The notes under the pieces: model-generated
The model's database searches: none
What the model saw: only the letters and a program-made list of their open reading frames with translations
Told to the model about the DNA's origin: nothing
Position numbers and translations under genes: made by a program
Assembly (NCBI RefSeq): GCF_013328205.1
Contig: NZ_JABULH010000001.1
Span: forward strand, 310,001-374,000
Direction: 5' to 3'
DNA length: 64,000 nucleotides
DNA from: Sphingomonas hominis
GTDB lineage: Bacteria; Pseudomonadota; Alphaproteobacteria; Sphingomonadales; Sphingomonadaceae
In this document: positions 1-10,203 of the stretch, piece after piece
Numbering within the stretch: the first letter of the stretch is position 1
Layout of the letters: each line of letters starts with the position of its first letter

Positions 1-225
1 CGTGCCTGACAGTTCGAGCCCGAGCGTGCGCGGCGCGCCCGGCGGGGGCGGGTAGCCACCCTTGCGCTGGAGCACGTCGGGGCGGTTGACCCCCGCCGCC
101 GCGACGCGGATCAGCACCTCGCCCGCCGCGGGGGACGGGACCGGGCGCTCGCCCGGCACCAGCACCTCGGGTCCGCCCGGCGTATCCGGGTCGATCGCCA
201 GCATCGTCTCGGGCACGTCACCCAT
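1..225 (-). CDS. NAD(P)H-quinone oxidoreductase, zinc-binding alcohol dehydrogenase superfamily (partial)
   Basis: Only the first 75 codons are in the window; the gene continues beyond base 1. The ATG at 225 starts MGDVPETMLAIDPD, and the segment AAAGVNRPDVLQRKGGYPPP is the N-terminal signature of the PIG3/QOR-type quinone oxidoreductases (GroES-like fold of the medium-chain dehydrogenase superfamily). The family reduces quinones or enones with NADPH in the cytoplasm. The Rossmann domain lies outside the window, so substrate and cofactor cannot be judged. The gene is divergent from the DUF1192 gene at 293 and shares a 67-bp intergenic region with it. Confidence 0.8.
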   Translation of the reverse strand, partial: MGDVPETMLAIDPDTPGGPEVLVPGERPVPSPAAGEVLIRVAAAGVNRPDVLQRKGGYPPPPGAPRTLGLELSGT

Positions 226-292
226 TACCGATTTCCCCCATTTTGCGGCGGTCTTATTGACTTCGCGTCGGGCACGGTCAACGTTCATCGCC

Positions 293-490
293 GTGGACTT
301 GGACGATATCCTCGGTCGCCGCGGCGACGACCCGCTGACGGCCTTGCTGCGCGAGGACCTCGATCGGCTGTCGGTCGCCGAGCTGGAGGCGCGCGTTGCG
401 GCTCTGGAAGGCGAGATCGCGCGGTGCCGCGCCAAGATCGACGGCGCGGTCAGCCACCGCGCCAGTGCGGATGCCCTGTTCAAGTCATGA
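293..490 (+). CDS. DUF1192 family small protein
   Basis: A 65-residue acidic protein beginning at the GTG at 293 (MDLDDILGRRGDDPL). The order LREDLDRLSVAELEARVAAL, then EIARCRAKID, then HRASADALF matches the short, helical DUF1192 proteins found throughout Alphaproteobacteria. The central part (about residues 27-50) reads as an amphipathic or coiled-coil helix. No biochemical role is known for the family. The frame is open upstream to base 62, but homologues begin near this GTG and the extra residues are low-complexity. Its stop codon TGA (488-490) lies inside the first copy of an 18-bp tandem repeat and overlaps an ATG (ATGA). Confidence 0.75.
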   Translation: MDLDDILGRRGDDPLTALLREDLDRLSVAELEARVAALEGEIARCRAKIDGAVSHRASADALFKS

Positions 491-535
491 ACGGGGTTTA
501 AGTCATGAACGGGGTTCAAGTCATGAACGGGCGTG
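482..535 (+). repeat. 18-bp tandem repeat, three copies, spanning the DUF1192 stop codon
   Basis: Copies lie at 482-499, 500-517 and 518-535, each reading AAGTCATGAACGGGGTTY; the third diverges in its last three bases. Each copy carries an ATG (487, 505, 523). The first gives a four-codon frame (MNGV, stop TAA at 499-501), and the second opens a 22-codon frame ending at 573. The first copy supplies the last codons and TGA of DUF1192, so the array could promote termination-reinitiation or may just be slippage-generated. Confidence 0.85.
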
Positions 536-842
536 CCGTCAGAGCCCAGCCGAAGCACCCCATCACGCGATGATGCGGCAGCGCGCTTCTACCCGGTCAC
601 GACGGACACGGGTGGAGGTGAGCGTCGGGCGTCTGCGACAGACGCGGCCAGCAGGGATGGCTGCAGGGCACAGGCGGGTTGCGACGAACCGTGACGCGCA
701 TCGTGGAGCCAAGTGGCGGCGCCCCAAGTTTAACTTCCTCACGGCGTGGATCGGGTGCGGCTTGATGCGGACGGTCCGGCTCCCGACATGGGTTGAAAGG
801 GCATCGCCTGTTCGGGCGGCGTCCGACAGGAGTAAGTAACTG
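491..842. other. Intergenic stretch between DUF1192 and clpA, no gene recognised
   Basis: Apart from the 18-bp tandem repeat, I see no conserved protein in any frame here. In particular there is no clpS, which in many Proteobacteria lies just upstream of clpA. The clpA ribosome site is within CGACAGGAGTAAGTAACTG just before 843. A heat-shock promoter might be expected, but no convincing -35/-10 pair was found. Confidence 0.5.
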
Positions 843-3152
<2,310 letters not shown>

Positions 3153-3178
3153 CTTGCGCCGTAGCGACACGTGAGATG

Positions 3179-3215
3179 AGCCCCGGCTGGGTAAACTGGC
3201 CGGGGCTTTCTTTTG
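3179..3215 (+). terminator. Rho-independent terminator of clpA
   Basis: A perfect 9-bp stem, AGCCCCGGC (3179-3187) with GCCGGGGCT (3199-3207), closes an 11-base loop and is followed by TTCTTTTG. It lies 27 bp after the clpA stop. Confidence 0.9.
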
Positions 3216-3222
3216 TTTGATC

Positions 3223-3311
3223 CGCCATCATGCCGCCCTTGAGCCGGGATCCCGCTTCTTGTGCGCGGCGCCGCTGAGAAGCGGGACTTCGGATCAGGTC
3301 GGGGGTGACGA
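3223..3311. repeat. Dispersed long palindrome, copy 1 (degenerate left arm)
   Basis: The core ATCCCGCTTCTTGTGCGC then GCCGCTGAGAAGCGGGA is identical to copy 2, 280 bp further on. The outer left arm is eroded (CGCCATCATGCCGCCCTTGA instead of CGTCATCCCGGGCTTGATC), whereas the right arm (GATCAGGTCGGGGGTGACGA) is mostly intact. The inner stem is CCCGCTTC/GAAGCGGG. Confidence 0.8.
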
Positions 3312-3504
3312 TTGGGTCGGATGATGGGCTGTGTCGAACGTAACAGCGCCGAGGCTTAGTGTGCTTGCGTGTCGATGCGATGTCTGTGCCGGGCTCAATC
3401 GAGCGGCTGCTATGACAGTGTGAGCAGAACGAGGCTCAAGCCCTTGTTCGCCACGATCCCGTGAACTCGGCTGTCCGCGCCACCAACGCTGCGCCTTCAT
3501 AAAC

Positions 3505-3590
3505 CGTCATCCCGGGCTTGATCCGGGATCCCGCTTCTTGTGCGCGGCGCCGCTGAGAAGCGGGACTCCGGGTCAGGTCCGGGGTGACGA
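3505..3590. repeat. Dispersed long palindrome, copy 2
   Basis: Inverted arms start at CGTCATCCCGGGCTTGATCC and end at GGTCAGGTCCGGGGTGACGA, with inner stem CCCGCTTC/GAAGCGGG around TTGTGCGCGGCGCCGCTGA. The family also occurs at 15305 and 24114. The element is intergenic in all four places. Confidence 0.85.
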
Positions 3591-3651
3591 GTGGATAGGG
3601 TTGGTGCGGTGTGTCGGACCGCGGGTTCGCCGGTGCGAGCGTTCCCGCCGA

Positions 3652-4230
3652 TCAGCCCGCTAGCGCCTCGGTGAAATGACGGCGGCACAGCGCGACGTAG
3701 CGGTCGTTGCCGCCGATCTCGGTCTGCTGCCCCTGCGCGATCGGGCGACCGCCATCGTCGACGCGCAGGTTCATCGTCGCCTTGCGCCCGCACGCGCAGA
3801 CCGACTTGATCTCGATGAGCGAATCGGCGAGCGCGAGGAGGCGCGCCGAGCCGGGGAACAACGCACCCTGGAAGTCGGTGCGCAGACCATAAGCGAGGAC
3901 GGGCACGCCGAGCGTGTCGGCGAGCCAGGCGAGCTGGTCGACCTGCGCGTCGGTGAGGAATTGCGCCTCGTCGACCAGTACGCACGCGACCGGCGCGTCG
4001 GCGTGTCGTGCGGCGACCTGTGCAGCGATATCGGTCGCCGCGTCGAACGGAGTCGCGGGCGCGGACAGGCCGATGCGCGAGGTGATCGTGCCCGCGGCGA
4101 AGCGGTCATCGATCGCGGCGGTGAACAGCATCGTCGCCATGCCGCGCTCGCGGTAGTTGAAGTCGGCCTGGAGCAGGTTCGTCGACTTGCCGGCGTTCAT
4201 GCTGGCGTAGTAGAAATACAGCTTGGCCAC
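3652..4230 (-). CDS. tdk: Thymidine kinase (type II)
   Basis: 192 residues. It phosphorylates thymidine and deoxyuridine in the salvage route to dTTP. Visible features: P-loop SMNAGKST (10-17), Walker B/catalytic VLVDEAQF with Glu88, and the structural zinc ligands C145, C147, C182 and H185 (SVCACGRK ... LCRRHF). These are all expected for the tetrameric TK1-like family, which averages about 190-200 residues. Translation starts at the GTG at 4230 (MAKLYFYYASMNAG). It lies 12 bp after rbfA on the same strand and is therefore probably the last gene of the rimP-nusA-infB operon. Confidence 0.95.
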   Translation of the reverse strand: MAKLYFYYASMNAGKSTNLLQADFNYRERGMATMLFTAAIDDRFAAGTITSRIGLSAPATPFDAATDIAAQVAARHADAPVACVLVDEAQFLTDAQVDQLAWLADTLGVPVLAYGLRTDFQGALFPGSARLLALADSLIEIKSVCACGRKATMNLRVDDGGRPIAQGQQTEIGGNDRYVALCRRHFTEALAG

Positions 4231-4242
4231 GGCAGGCGCGCG

Positions 4243-4629
4243 TTATTCAGCGTCGAGGTCGCGCGCGACTTCCGGGCGACGCAGCAGCGCGTCGATGTGG
4301 CTGCCCTCGTCGAAGCTCTCGTCCGCGAGGAACTTCAGCTTGGCGGCATATTTGTTCTGCACGCGGTGCGCGACCTCGCGCTGGAGATAGGCGGTGTTGG
4401 TGCGCAGCGCCTTCAGCACCGCTTCCTCATCGCGCCCGAGCAGCGACTTTACGAACACCGTCGCGTGACGCAGGTCGGGCGACATGCGCACTTCCGTCAC
4501 GCTCACGACGTGCTTGGCGAGCGTCTCGTCGTGCACGTCGCCGCGCTGGAGAATCTCGGACAGGACGTGGCGCACCTGCTCGCCGACGCGCAGCGTACGG
4601 ACGGACTTTTCCTGCGGTTCTTTGTTCAT
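4243..4629 (-). CDS. rbfA: 30S ribosome-binding factor RbfA
   Basis: 128 residues from the ATG at 4629 ([18 protein letters not shown]). RbfA is a late 30S maturation factor with a KH-like fold that binds pre-16S rRNA near helix 1. The segment [16 protein letters not shown] and the C-terminal [16 protein letters not shown] are characteristic. The frame stays open upstream, but that extension encodes the repeat element between infB and rbfA, so the ATG is preferred. It follows infB with a 123-bp gap holding two palindromes and precedes tdk by 12 bp. Confidence 0.92.
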   Translation of the reverse strand: MNKEPQEKSVRTLRVGEQVRHVLSEILQRGDVHDETLAKHVVSVTEVRMSPDLRHATVFVKSLLGRDEEAVLKALRTNTAYLQREVAHRVQNKYAAKLKFLADESFDEGSHIDALLRRPEVARDLDAE

Positions 4630-4638
4630 TTCAAAACT

Positions 4639-4742
4639 CCCTCTCCCCTCTGGGGAGAGGGGTGGGGTGAGGGGACGATGCCTCGCAGAGGACAACGCCT
4701 AGCTCGGCCCCTCTCCCAACCCTCTCCCCGGCGGGGAGAGGG
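4639..4742. repeat. Paired CCCTCTCCCC palindromes between infB and rbfA
   Basis: Two inverted repeats face each other. The first is CCCTCTCCCC-TCT-GGGGAGAGGG (4639-4661) and the second is CCCTCTCCCC-GGC-GGGGAGAGGG (4720-4742). Between them lie related direct elements (GGTGGGGTGAGGGG and CCCCTCTCCCAA). Short GAGAGGG/CCCTCTC palindromes of this style recur in many alphaproteobacterial genomes as intergenic repeats. Here they sit inside an operon and could stabilise or attenuate the infB-rbfA message. Confidence 0.75.
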
Positions 4743-4752
4743 CTAGATGATT

Positions 4753-7608
4753 TTACAGCGTGCGCTCGCGCAGCTCGACTTCGTAGGTTTCCAGGTAATC
4801 GCCTGCCTTGATGTCGGTGAAGTTCTGCGTGAACGTCACACCGCATTCCAGACCGGCGCGGACCTCGGCGACGTCGTCCTTGAAGCGACGAAGCGACGCG
4901 ATCTCGCCCTGGTAGATGATGACGTCCTGGCGCGTGATGCGTGCCTTGAGCGCCTTGCGGATAACACCGTCGGTGACGAGCAGACCCGCCGCGCGACCGT
5001 GCTTGCCGGCCGAGAAGACCTCGCGGATCTCGGCGCGACCAACGACGGTCTCGAACGCTTCCGGCCCGAGCTCGCCCGCCATGCCGGCGCGGATCTCGTC
5101 GATCAGGTCGTAGATGACGTCGTAATATTTCAACGCCACCTTCTGCCGCTCGGCGATCTCGCGTGCCTTGGCGTTCGCGCGGACGTTGAAGCCGATGATC
5201 GGGGCTCCGCTCGCACCCGCCAGCGTCACATCGCTCTCGGTGATGCCACCGACGCCCGAATGGAGCACGCGCGCGCGGATCAGGTCGGTCGAGATCTTGT
5301 TGATCGACGCGACGATCGCCTCGACCGTGCCTTGCGTGTCCGCCTTCACGACCAGCGGGTATTCGATCGCCTTGTTCGCGGCGAGTGCCGAGAACATGCT
5401 CTCGAGGCTCGCCGGGGCCGAGGTGGTGCGCTTCTGCGTCAGCACGCCCTGGCGATATTCCGCCACTTCGCGCGCACGCTGCTCGTTCTCGACCACCTGC
5501 AACTGGTCGCCTGCCGACGGTGTGCCGGTGATGCCCAGCACCTCAACCGGCATCGACGGACCCGCGACCTTGAGCTGACGCCCCTTGTCGTCGACGATCG
5601 CGCGCACCTTGCCGCTCTCCGCGCCGACGACGAACACGTCGCCGACCTTGAGCGAGCCGCGCGTGACGAGCACGGTGGCGACCGGACCACGGCCCTTGTC
5701 GAGCTTGGCCTCGACCACGCTGCCCTCGGCCGCGCGATCGGGGTTGGCACGCAGTTCGAGCAACTCGGCCTGAAGCTGGATCTTCTCGATCAGCTCGTCG
5801 AGGCCGGTCTTCTTCAATGCGGAGACTTCGACGTCCTGCGTCTCGCCGCCCATTTCCTCGACCTGCACGTCATGCTCGAGCAGACGCTCGCGCACGCGCT
5901 GCGGGTTGGCGTCGTGCTTGTCGACCTTGTTGATCGCCACGATCATCGGCTTGCCCGCCGCCTTGGTGTGGTTGATCGCCTCGATCGTCTGCGGCATCAG
6001 CCCGTCGTCGGCCGCGACCACCAGCACCACGATGTCGGTGACGTCGGCGCCGCGCGCACGCATAGCGGTGAACGCCTCGTGACCCGGCGTGTCGAGGAAG
6101 GTAATCTTCGACTTGTCCTTGAGCGTCACCTGATAGGCACCAATGTGCTGCGTGATGCCGCCGGCCTCACCGCGCACCACGTCGGTGCCGCGCAGTGCGT
6201 CGAGCAAGCTGGTCTTGCCGTGGTCGACGTGGCCCATGATGGTCACGACCGGCGGACGCGGCTGCAGATCGGTGTCGACGTCCTCGGCCGTGTCGACCTG
6301 CAGATCGATATCGGCGTCGGACACGCGGACGATGTTGTGGCCGAATTCGGTCACCAGCAGTTCCGCGGTATCCTGGTCGATTGTCTGCGTCATGGTGACC
6401 GGCATGCCGAGCTTGAACAGCGTCTTGACGAGGTCGGCGCCCTTTTCCGCCATGCGGTTGGCGAGTTCCTGCACCGTGATCGCCTCGGGCACCTGCACGT
6501 CGCGGACCTGCTTGGCCTGCGCCTCGCGCGGACCGCCGAAGCCACGCTTCTCCTTCTCGCGTGCACGCTTCAAGGCGGCGAGGCTGCGCGCGCGGGCGCC
6601 GTCCTCATTGAGCGCACGGTTGACGGTCAGCTTGCCGCCGCGGCGCTCGTCCGACTTGCGGTCGCGCTGCGTCGGGCGCGACGGCGGCGCGGTGCGCGCG
6701 GGCGACAGACCGCCAGCGGTCGGGCGTGCGGTCTGACCAGCCGACGAGGTCGTCGGCGCGGCGGCCGCGGGCTGCTGCACGGGCTCGGGCTTGGGCTGCG
6801 GCTTGGGGATTTCGGGCCGAGCGACCGGCGAGAAGCGGCGCGGTGCCGGCATCGAAGGATCGCGGCCGAGCTCCACCACCGGACGCGGCGCGAGCGTCGC
6901 CGGGCGCGGCGCGGGTGCGGGGGTCGGTGCAGGTGCGGGCGCCGGAGTCGGCTCGGGCTTTGCTGCCTCGACGGGCGCGGGTGCGGGCGTCGGCGCGGGA
7001 GCCGGGGTCGCCTCTGCCTGGGGCTGCGGCGCAGGCGGCGTCTCGCGGACTACCGGGCGGAAGCCGCGCGCACCCATCGGGGTGGCGACGGTCAGCGCCG
7101 GCGCGGCGGGTGCGGGCGTCGGCTCGGGCGCAGGCGTCGGTGCGGCGACGGGCGCCGGCGTCTCGACCGGTGCGGGCGCGGGTGCTGCCTTGGCTTCCGC
7201 CTCGGCACGGCGCTTTTCCTCGACGCGCGCGCGCTCGGCCTCGGCGGCCTGCTGGCGCTCGACCTCCTGGCGGCGGCGCGTTTCCTCGAGCGCGTGCATC
7301 CGCTGCTCGTCGGCCTCGCGCAGCATGCGGGCCTGGCGCTCCTGCGCGCTCTCGTTGCTGACGGGCGCGCGCGGCGGCGTCGGCGCGGGCGCGGGTGCCG
7401 CGACCGGGGTCGGCTCGGGCGCAGGCGCCGGGGCCTGCTCGGCCGCACCCTGCGGACCGAGCACGCGGCGACGCTTCACCTCGACCACCACCGTATTGCT
7501 ACGGCCGTGGCTGAAGCTCTGCTTCACCTTGCCGGTCTCGACCGTGCGCTTCACGCCCAGCGGCGCGCGCATTCCGAGCTTCGGCTTGTCGTTGTCGGTC
7601 TCGCTCAC
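4753..7608 (-). CDS. infB: Translation initiation factor IF-2
   Basis: 951 residues. This GTPase delivers initiator fMet-tRNA to the 30S subunit and drives subunit joining. An N-terminal IF2-associated segment ([20 protein letters not shown]) is followed by a long Ala/Pro/Glu linker (about 55-330). Then come a second IF2_N domain ([20 protein letters not shown]) and the G domain with G1 GHVDHGKT (459-466), G3 DTPGHEAF and G4 NKVD, followed by domains II-IV ending ELRERTL. It starts at the GTG at 7608, which overlaps the ylxR stop as GTGA, indicating translational coupling. The linker is simple-sequence and explains the long spurious frames on the other strand. Confidence 0.97.
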   Translation of the reverse strand: MSETDNDKPKLGMRAPLGVKRTVETGKVKQSFSHGRSNTVVVEVKRRRVLGPQGAAEQAPAPAPEPTPVAAPAPAPTPPRAPVSNESAQERQARMLREADEQRMHALEETRRRQEVERQQAAEAERARVEEKRRAEAEAKAAPAPAPVETPAPVAAPTPAPEPTPAPAAPALTVATPMGARGFRPVVRETPPAPQPQAEATPAPAPTPAPAPVEAAKPEPTPAPAPAPTPAPAPRPATLAPRPVVELGRDPSMPAPRRFSPVARPEIPKPQPKPEPVQQPAAAAPTTSSAGQTARPTAGGLSPARTAPPSRPTQRDRKSDERRGGKLTVNRALNEDGARARSLAALKRAREKEKRGFGGPREAQAKQVRDVQVPEAITVQELANRMAEKGADLVKTLFKLGMPVTMTQTIDQDTAELLVTEFGHNIVRVSDADIDLQVDTAEDVDTDLQPRPPVVTIMGHVDHGKTSLLDALRGTDVVRGEAGGITQHIGAYQVTLKDKSKITFLDTPGHEAFTAMRARGADVTDIVVLVVAADDGLMPQTIEAINHTKAAGKPMIVAINKVDKHDANPQRVRERLLEHDVQVEEMGGETQDVEVSALKKTGLDELIEKIQLQAELLELRANPDRAAEGSVVEAKLDKGRGPVATVLVTRGSLKVGDVFVVGAESGKVRAIVDDKGRQLKVAGPSMPVEVLGITGTPSAGDQLQVVENEQRAREVAEYRQGVLTQKRTTSAPASLESMFSALAANKAIEYPLVVKADTQGTVEAIVASINKISTDLIRARVLHSGVGGITESDVTLAGASGAPIIGFNVRANAKAREIAERQKVALKYYDVIYDLIDEIRAGMAGELGPEAFETVVGRAEIREVFSAGKHGRAAGLLVTDGVIRKALKARITRQDVIIYQGEIASLRRFKDDVAEVRAGLECGVTFTQNFTDIKAGDYLETYEVELRERTL

Positions 7609-8336
7609 TCAAATTCCTCGTTCATCGTCACGGCCGTAGGCATCCGGTCGGGACCGGGCGCCGATGCGCCTTGCGAGGCCGTTTCGCAAGGTGCCGGGAT
7701 AGGATCAGGGCCGATAAAGTGCAGCCAGCGACCGAGCGCCTCGCCCAGTCGGTCGGCCGCCGCGCGGTCGGTGACACCGATGTGTACCACATTCTCGCGG
7801 CCCAGCGCCAACGACAATATGGGGCGCGGGAGGGCGAGAACCAGACCCTTGAGGTCGCTTCCTTCACGCTCCGAGCCGACGCGCCACGCCTGTGCCAGCT
7901 TGCGCGCGCCGTCGGCACTCGCGTCGGCGGCGTGGTAGAGCGCGCGCAACTGCCCGCTGCGCGCCGCATTCTCGATCCGCTCGGCACCGGTCAGCAGCGT
8001 GCCGGCACGCGCCTCCAGCCCCAATCGGTCGAGCGCGTTCTTTTCCAACGCGGCCTGGATCGCCGCGGGTAGCGTGTCGGACACCTGCACGTCGTTCGAC
8101 TTGAACGCGCGCGCGAGCGCCCCGCGCAGCCGGCCCTTAGGCAGCGCTTGCTCCAGTTCGCCGCGCGTCACCCCGATCCAGGCACCGCGACCCGGCGCCT
8201 TCGCGCGCACGTCGGGGTAGACCTGCCCATCGGGGCCGAGCACCAACCGTACCAGCGCGTGCTGCGGCGCACGGTCGCGGGTCAGGATGCAGGAGCGGGT
8301 GGGGCCGTCTATTGCCTCATGGTCGGGGTTCCGCAT
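7605..8336 (-). CDS. YlxR/RnpM-type RNA-binding protein with C-terminal L7Ae-like domain (DUF448)
   Basis: 243 residues from the ATG at 8336, preceded by GGGAGA. The N-terminal DUF448 domain (about 10-90) has the family signature SCILTRDRAPQHALVRLV, then GRGAWIGVTRGELEQAL. The C-terminal half (about 105-215, LGLEARAGTLLTGAERIENA ... LALGRENVVHIGV) resembles the L7Ae/L30e RNA-binding fold. In Firmicutes the single-domain YlxR/RnpM binds RNase P; the two-domain form is typical of Alphaproteobacteria. It sits between nusA and infB as in most bacteria, except that a tautomerase gene intervenes. Its start lies inside the end of that gene (20-bp overlap), and its stop overlaps infB. Confidence 0.88.
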   Translation of the reverse strand: MRNPDHEAIDGPTRSCILTRDRAPQHALVRLVLGPDGQVYPDVRAKAPGRGAWIGVTRGELEQALPKGRLRGALARAFKSNDVQVSDTLPAAIQAALEKNALDRLGLEARAGTLLTGAERIENAARSGQLRALYHAADASADGARKLAQAWRVGSEREGSDLKGLVLALPRPILSLALGRENVVHIGVTDRAAADRLGEALGRWLHFIGPDPIPAPCETASQGASAPGPDRMPTAVTMNEEFE

Positions 8337-8559
8337 GCGCGTCTCCCTTTGCAGCGGCAGCATGAGCGGGCGAGTCGCGGTCGGCGATCAACTGCCCACC
8401 CGCGCCGTAATTCTCCGTCGACACTTCCTCGATCACGATCTGCACCGCGGCCGGGTTCTTGCCCAGCCGCGCGACCAGCGAGGCCGTGACGTCGGCCACG
8501 ATCCCCGCCTTCTGCTCCTTGGTGGCGGAGCCCGACACCCTGATCGACACGAACGGCAT
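8317..8559 (-). CDS. 4-oxalocrotonate tautomerase family protein inserted in the nusA operon
   Basis: 80 residues starting MPFVSIRVSGSATKEQKAGI. Pro2, which becomes the N-terminal general base after Met removal, and the following beta-alpha pattern with VQIVIEEVSTENYGAGG are diagnostic of the 4-OT/DmpI superfamily (subunits of 60-80 residues, hexamers or dimers of small subunits). The family catalyses enol-keto tautomerisation of 2-hydroxymuconate-like compounds, but many members have unknown substrates. The gene starts within TGATG, where the nusA stop and this ATG overlap by one base, and its last 20 bp overlap ylxR. It is therefore fully embedded in the operon. Its relation to transcription or translation is unknown; it may simply be a hitch-hiker. 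Confidence 0.87.
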   Translation of the reverse strand: MPFVSIRVSGSATKEQKAGIVADVTASLVARLGKNPAAVQIVIEEVSTENYGAGGQLIADRDSPAHAAAAKGDAHAEPRP

Positions 8560-10202
8560 CAGTCGCGCGCCGCCTCCTGCACCGCGGGCTCGGCATCCTC
8601 ATGGGCCACGCTCGAAGCCTCGGCCGCCGGCTCGTCCTCGAACCAGTGCGCGCGCGCCGCCATGATCATCTCGTTGCCCTGTTCCTCGGTCAGGCCATAG
8701 GCACCGAGCACGCCGCCCTTGTGCTCGGGGCGCTTGGGCGCGTCCTCGTTGCGGCGGCGCGGTTCCTGGCGCTTCTTCTCGATCAGCTCGTCGGTTGCGA
8801 GGTCGGCAAGGTCGTCGAGCGTGCGGATCTTCGCCTTGCCCAGCGTCACCAGCATTGCCTCGGTCATGTACGGCAGCTCGGCCAGGGCGTCCTCGACACC
8901 CAGCGCGCGGCGCTCCTCGCGCTGCGCGGTCTCGCGGCGCTCGAGCGCTTCCTGCGCGCGGCTCTGGAGTTCCTGCGCGAGGTCCTCGTCGAAGCCTTCG
9001 ATGCTCGCCAGCTCGTCGAGCTCGATATAGGCGACCTCCTCCAGCTCGGTGAAGCCTTCGGCGACCAGCAGCTGCGACAGCGTTTCGTCGACGTCGAGCT
9101 CGTTCTGGAACGTGTCGGTGTTCTTGACGAACTCGGCCTGGCGCTTCTCGCTGGCGTCGGTCTCGGTCAGGATGTCGATCGCCTTGGCGGTCAGTTGCGA
9201 TGCGAGGCGGACGTTCTGGCCGCGACGACCGATCGCGAGCGAGAGCTGATCGTCGGGCACGACGACCTCGATCCGGTCCTCTTCCTCGTCGATCACGACG
9301 CGCGCGACATTGGCGGGCTGCAGCGCGTTGACGACGAAGGTCGCAGTGTCGGGCGACCAGGGGATGATGTCGATCTTCTCGCCCTGCATCTCCTGCACCA
9401 CCGCCTGCACGCGGCTACCCTTCATGCCGACGCAGGCGCCGACGGGGTCGATGCTCGAATCATGGCTGATGACGCCGATCTTGGCGCGGCTGCCCGGATC
9501 ACGCGCCGCGGCCTTGATCTCGATGATGCCGTCGTAGATTTCGGGTACTTCCTGCGCGAACAGCTTCTTCATGAAGTCGGGGTGCGCGCGGGACAGGAAG
9601 ATCTGCGGGCCGCGGTTCTCGCGCACCACCTTCAGGATCAGCGAGCGGATGCGGTCGTTGACGCGCACCACCTCGCGCGGGATCTGCGCGTCGCGGCGGA
9701 TCACGCCCTCGGCGCGGCCGAGATCCACGACGATGTGGCCGAACTCGACGCGCTTGACGACGCCGGTGATGATCTCACCCGCGCGGTCCTTATATTCCTC
9801 GAACTGGCGCTCGCGTTCGGCGTCGCGCACCTTCTGGAAGATCGTCTGCTTGGCGGCCTGCGCCTGGATGCGGCCGAACTCGATCGGGGGCAGTGGATCG
9901 ACCAGGAAGTCGCCCAGCTCGGCGCCAGCCTGAAGCTTCTGCGCGCCCTTCAGGTCGACCTGCTTGTAGATGTCGTCGACCAGCTCGACCACCTCGACGA
10001 CGCGCCACAAGCGCAGGTCGCCGTTGTTGGGATCGAGCTTGGCGCGGATGTCCATCTCCTGGCCGTAGCGCGTGCGCGCCGCGCGCTGGATCGCGTCCTC
10101 CATCGCCTCGATGACGATGCCCTTGTCGATCATCTTCTCCGACGCGACCGAATTGGCGATCGCGATCAGTTCCGCGCGGTTCGCAGTGACGCCCGTGGCC
10201 AT
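8559..10202 (-). CDS. nusA: Transcription termination/antitermination factor NusA
   Basis: 547 residues. It binds RNA polymerase and nascent RNA and modulates pausing, termination and antitermination. Domains in order: RNAP-binding N-terminus (about 1-130), S1 domain (about 135-200, GEIITGVVKRVEFGHIVVDL), tandem KH domains (about 205-350) with DPVGACVGMKGSRVQAVVQE and LAIGRRGQNVRLAS, then C-terminal acidic HhH-type repeats (about 365-500) and a variable acidic tail. The ATG at 10202 lies 1 bp after the rimP stop. The stop overlaps the tautomerase ATG as TGATG. Confidence 0.96.
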   Translation of the reverse strand: MATGVTANRAELIAIANSVASEKMIDKGIVIEAMEDAIQRAARTRYGQEMDIRAKLDPNNGDLRLWRVVEVVELVDDIYKQVDLKGAQKLQAGAELGDFLVDPLPPIEFGRIQAQAAKQTIFQKVRDAERERQFEEYKDRAGEIITGVVKRVEFGHIVVDLGRAEGVIRRDAQIPREVVRVNDRIRSLILKVVRENRGPQIFLSRAHPDFMKKLFAQEVPEIYDGIIEIKAAARDPGSRAKIGVISHDSSIDPVGACVGMKGSRVQAVVQEMQGEKIDIIPWSPDTATFVVNALQPANVARVVIDEEEDRIEVVVPDDQLSLAIGRRGQNVRLASQLTAKAIDILTETDASEKRQAEFVKNTDTFQNELDVDETLSQLLVAEGFTELEEVAYIELDELASIEGFDEDLAQELQSRAQEALERRETAQREERRALGVEDALAELPYMTEAMLVTLGKAKIRTLDDLADLATDELIEKKRQEPRRRNEDAPKRPEHKGGVLGAYGLTEEQGNEMIMAARAHWFEDEPAAEASSVAHEDAEPAVQEAARD

Positions 10203-10203
10203 C

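Larger units (their letters stand above)
3216..3651. other. Intergenic region between clpA and tdk, no gene recognised
   Basis: No credible coding frame was found on either strand. The region holds two copies of the dispersed palindrome family (3223-3311 and 3505-3590). The second copy lies 61 bp past the tdk stop and could end minus-strand transcription. The 190 bp between the copies show nothing recognisable. Confidence 0.6.

Noticed and set aside
4747-7938. A 1063-codon open frame on the plus strand opposite infB and ylxR
   Set aside because: It is Arg/Ala/Leu-rich with no domain pattern and exactly mirrors the well-supported IF-2 gene; high GC at third positions removes stops on the opposite strand.
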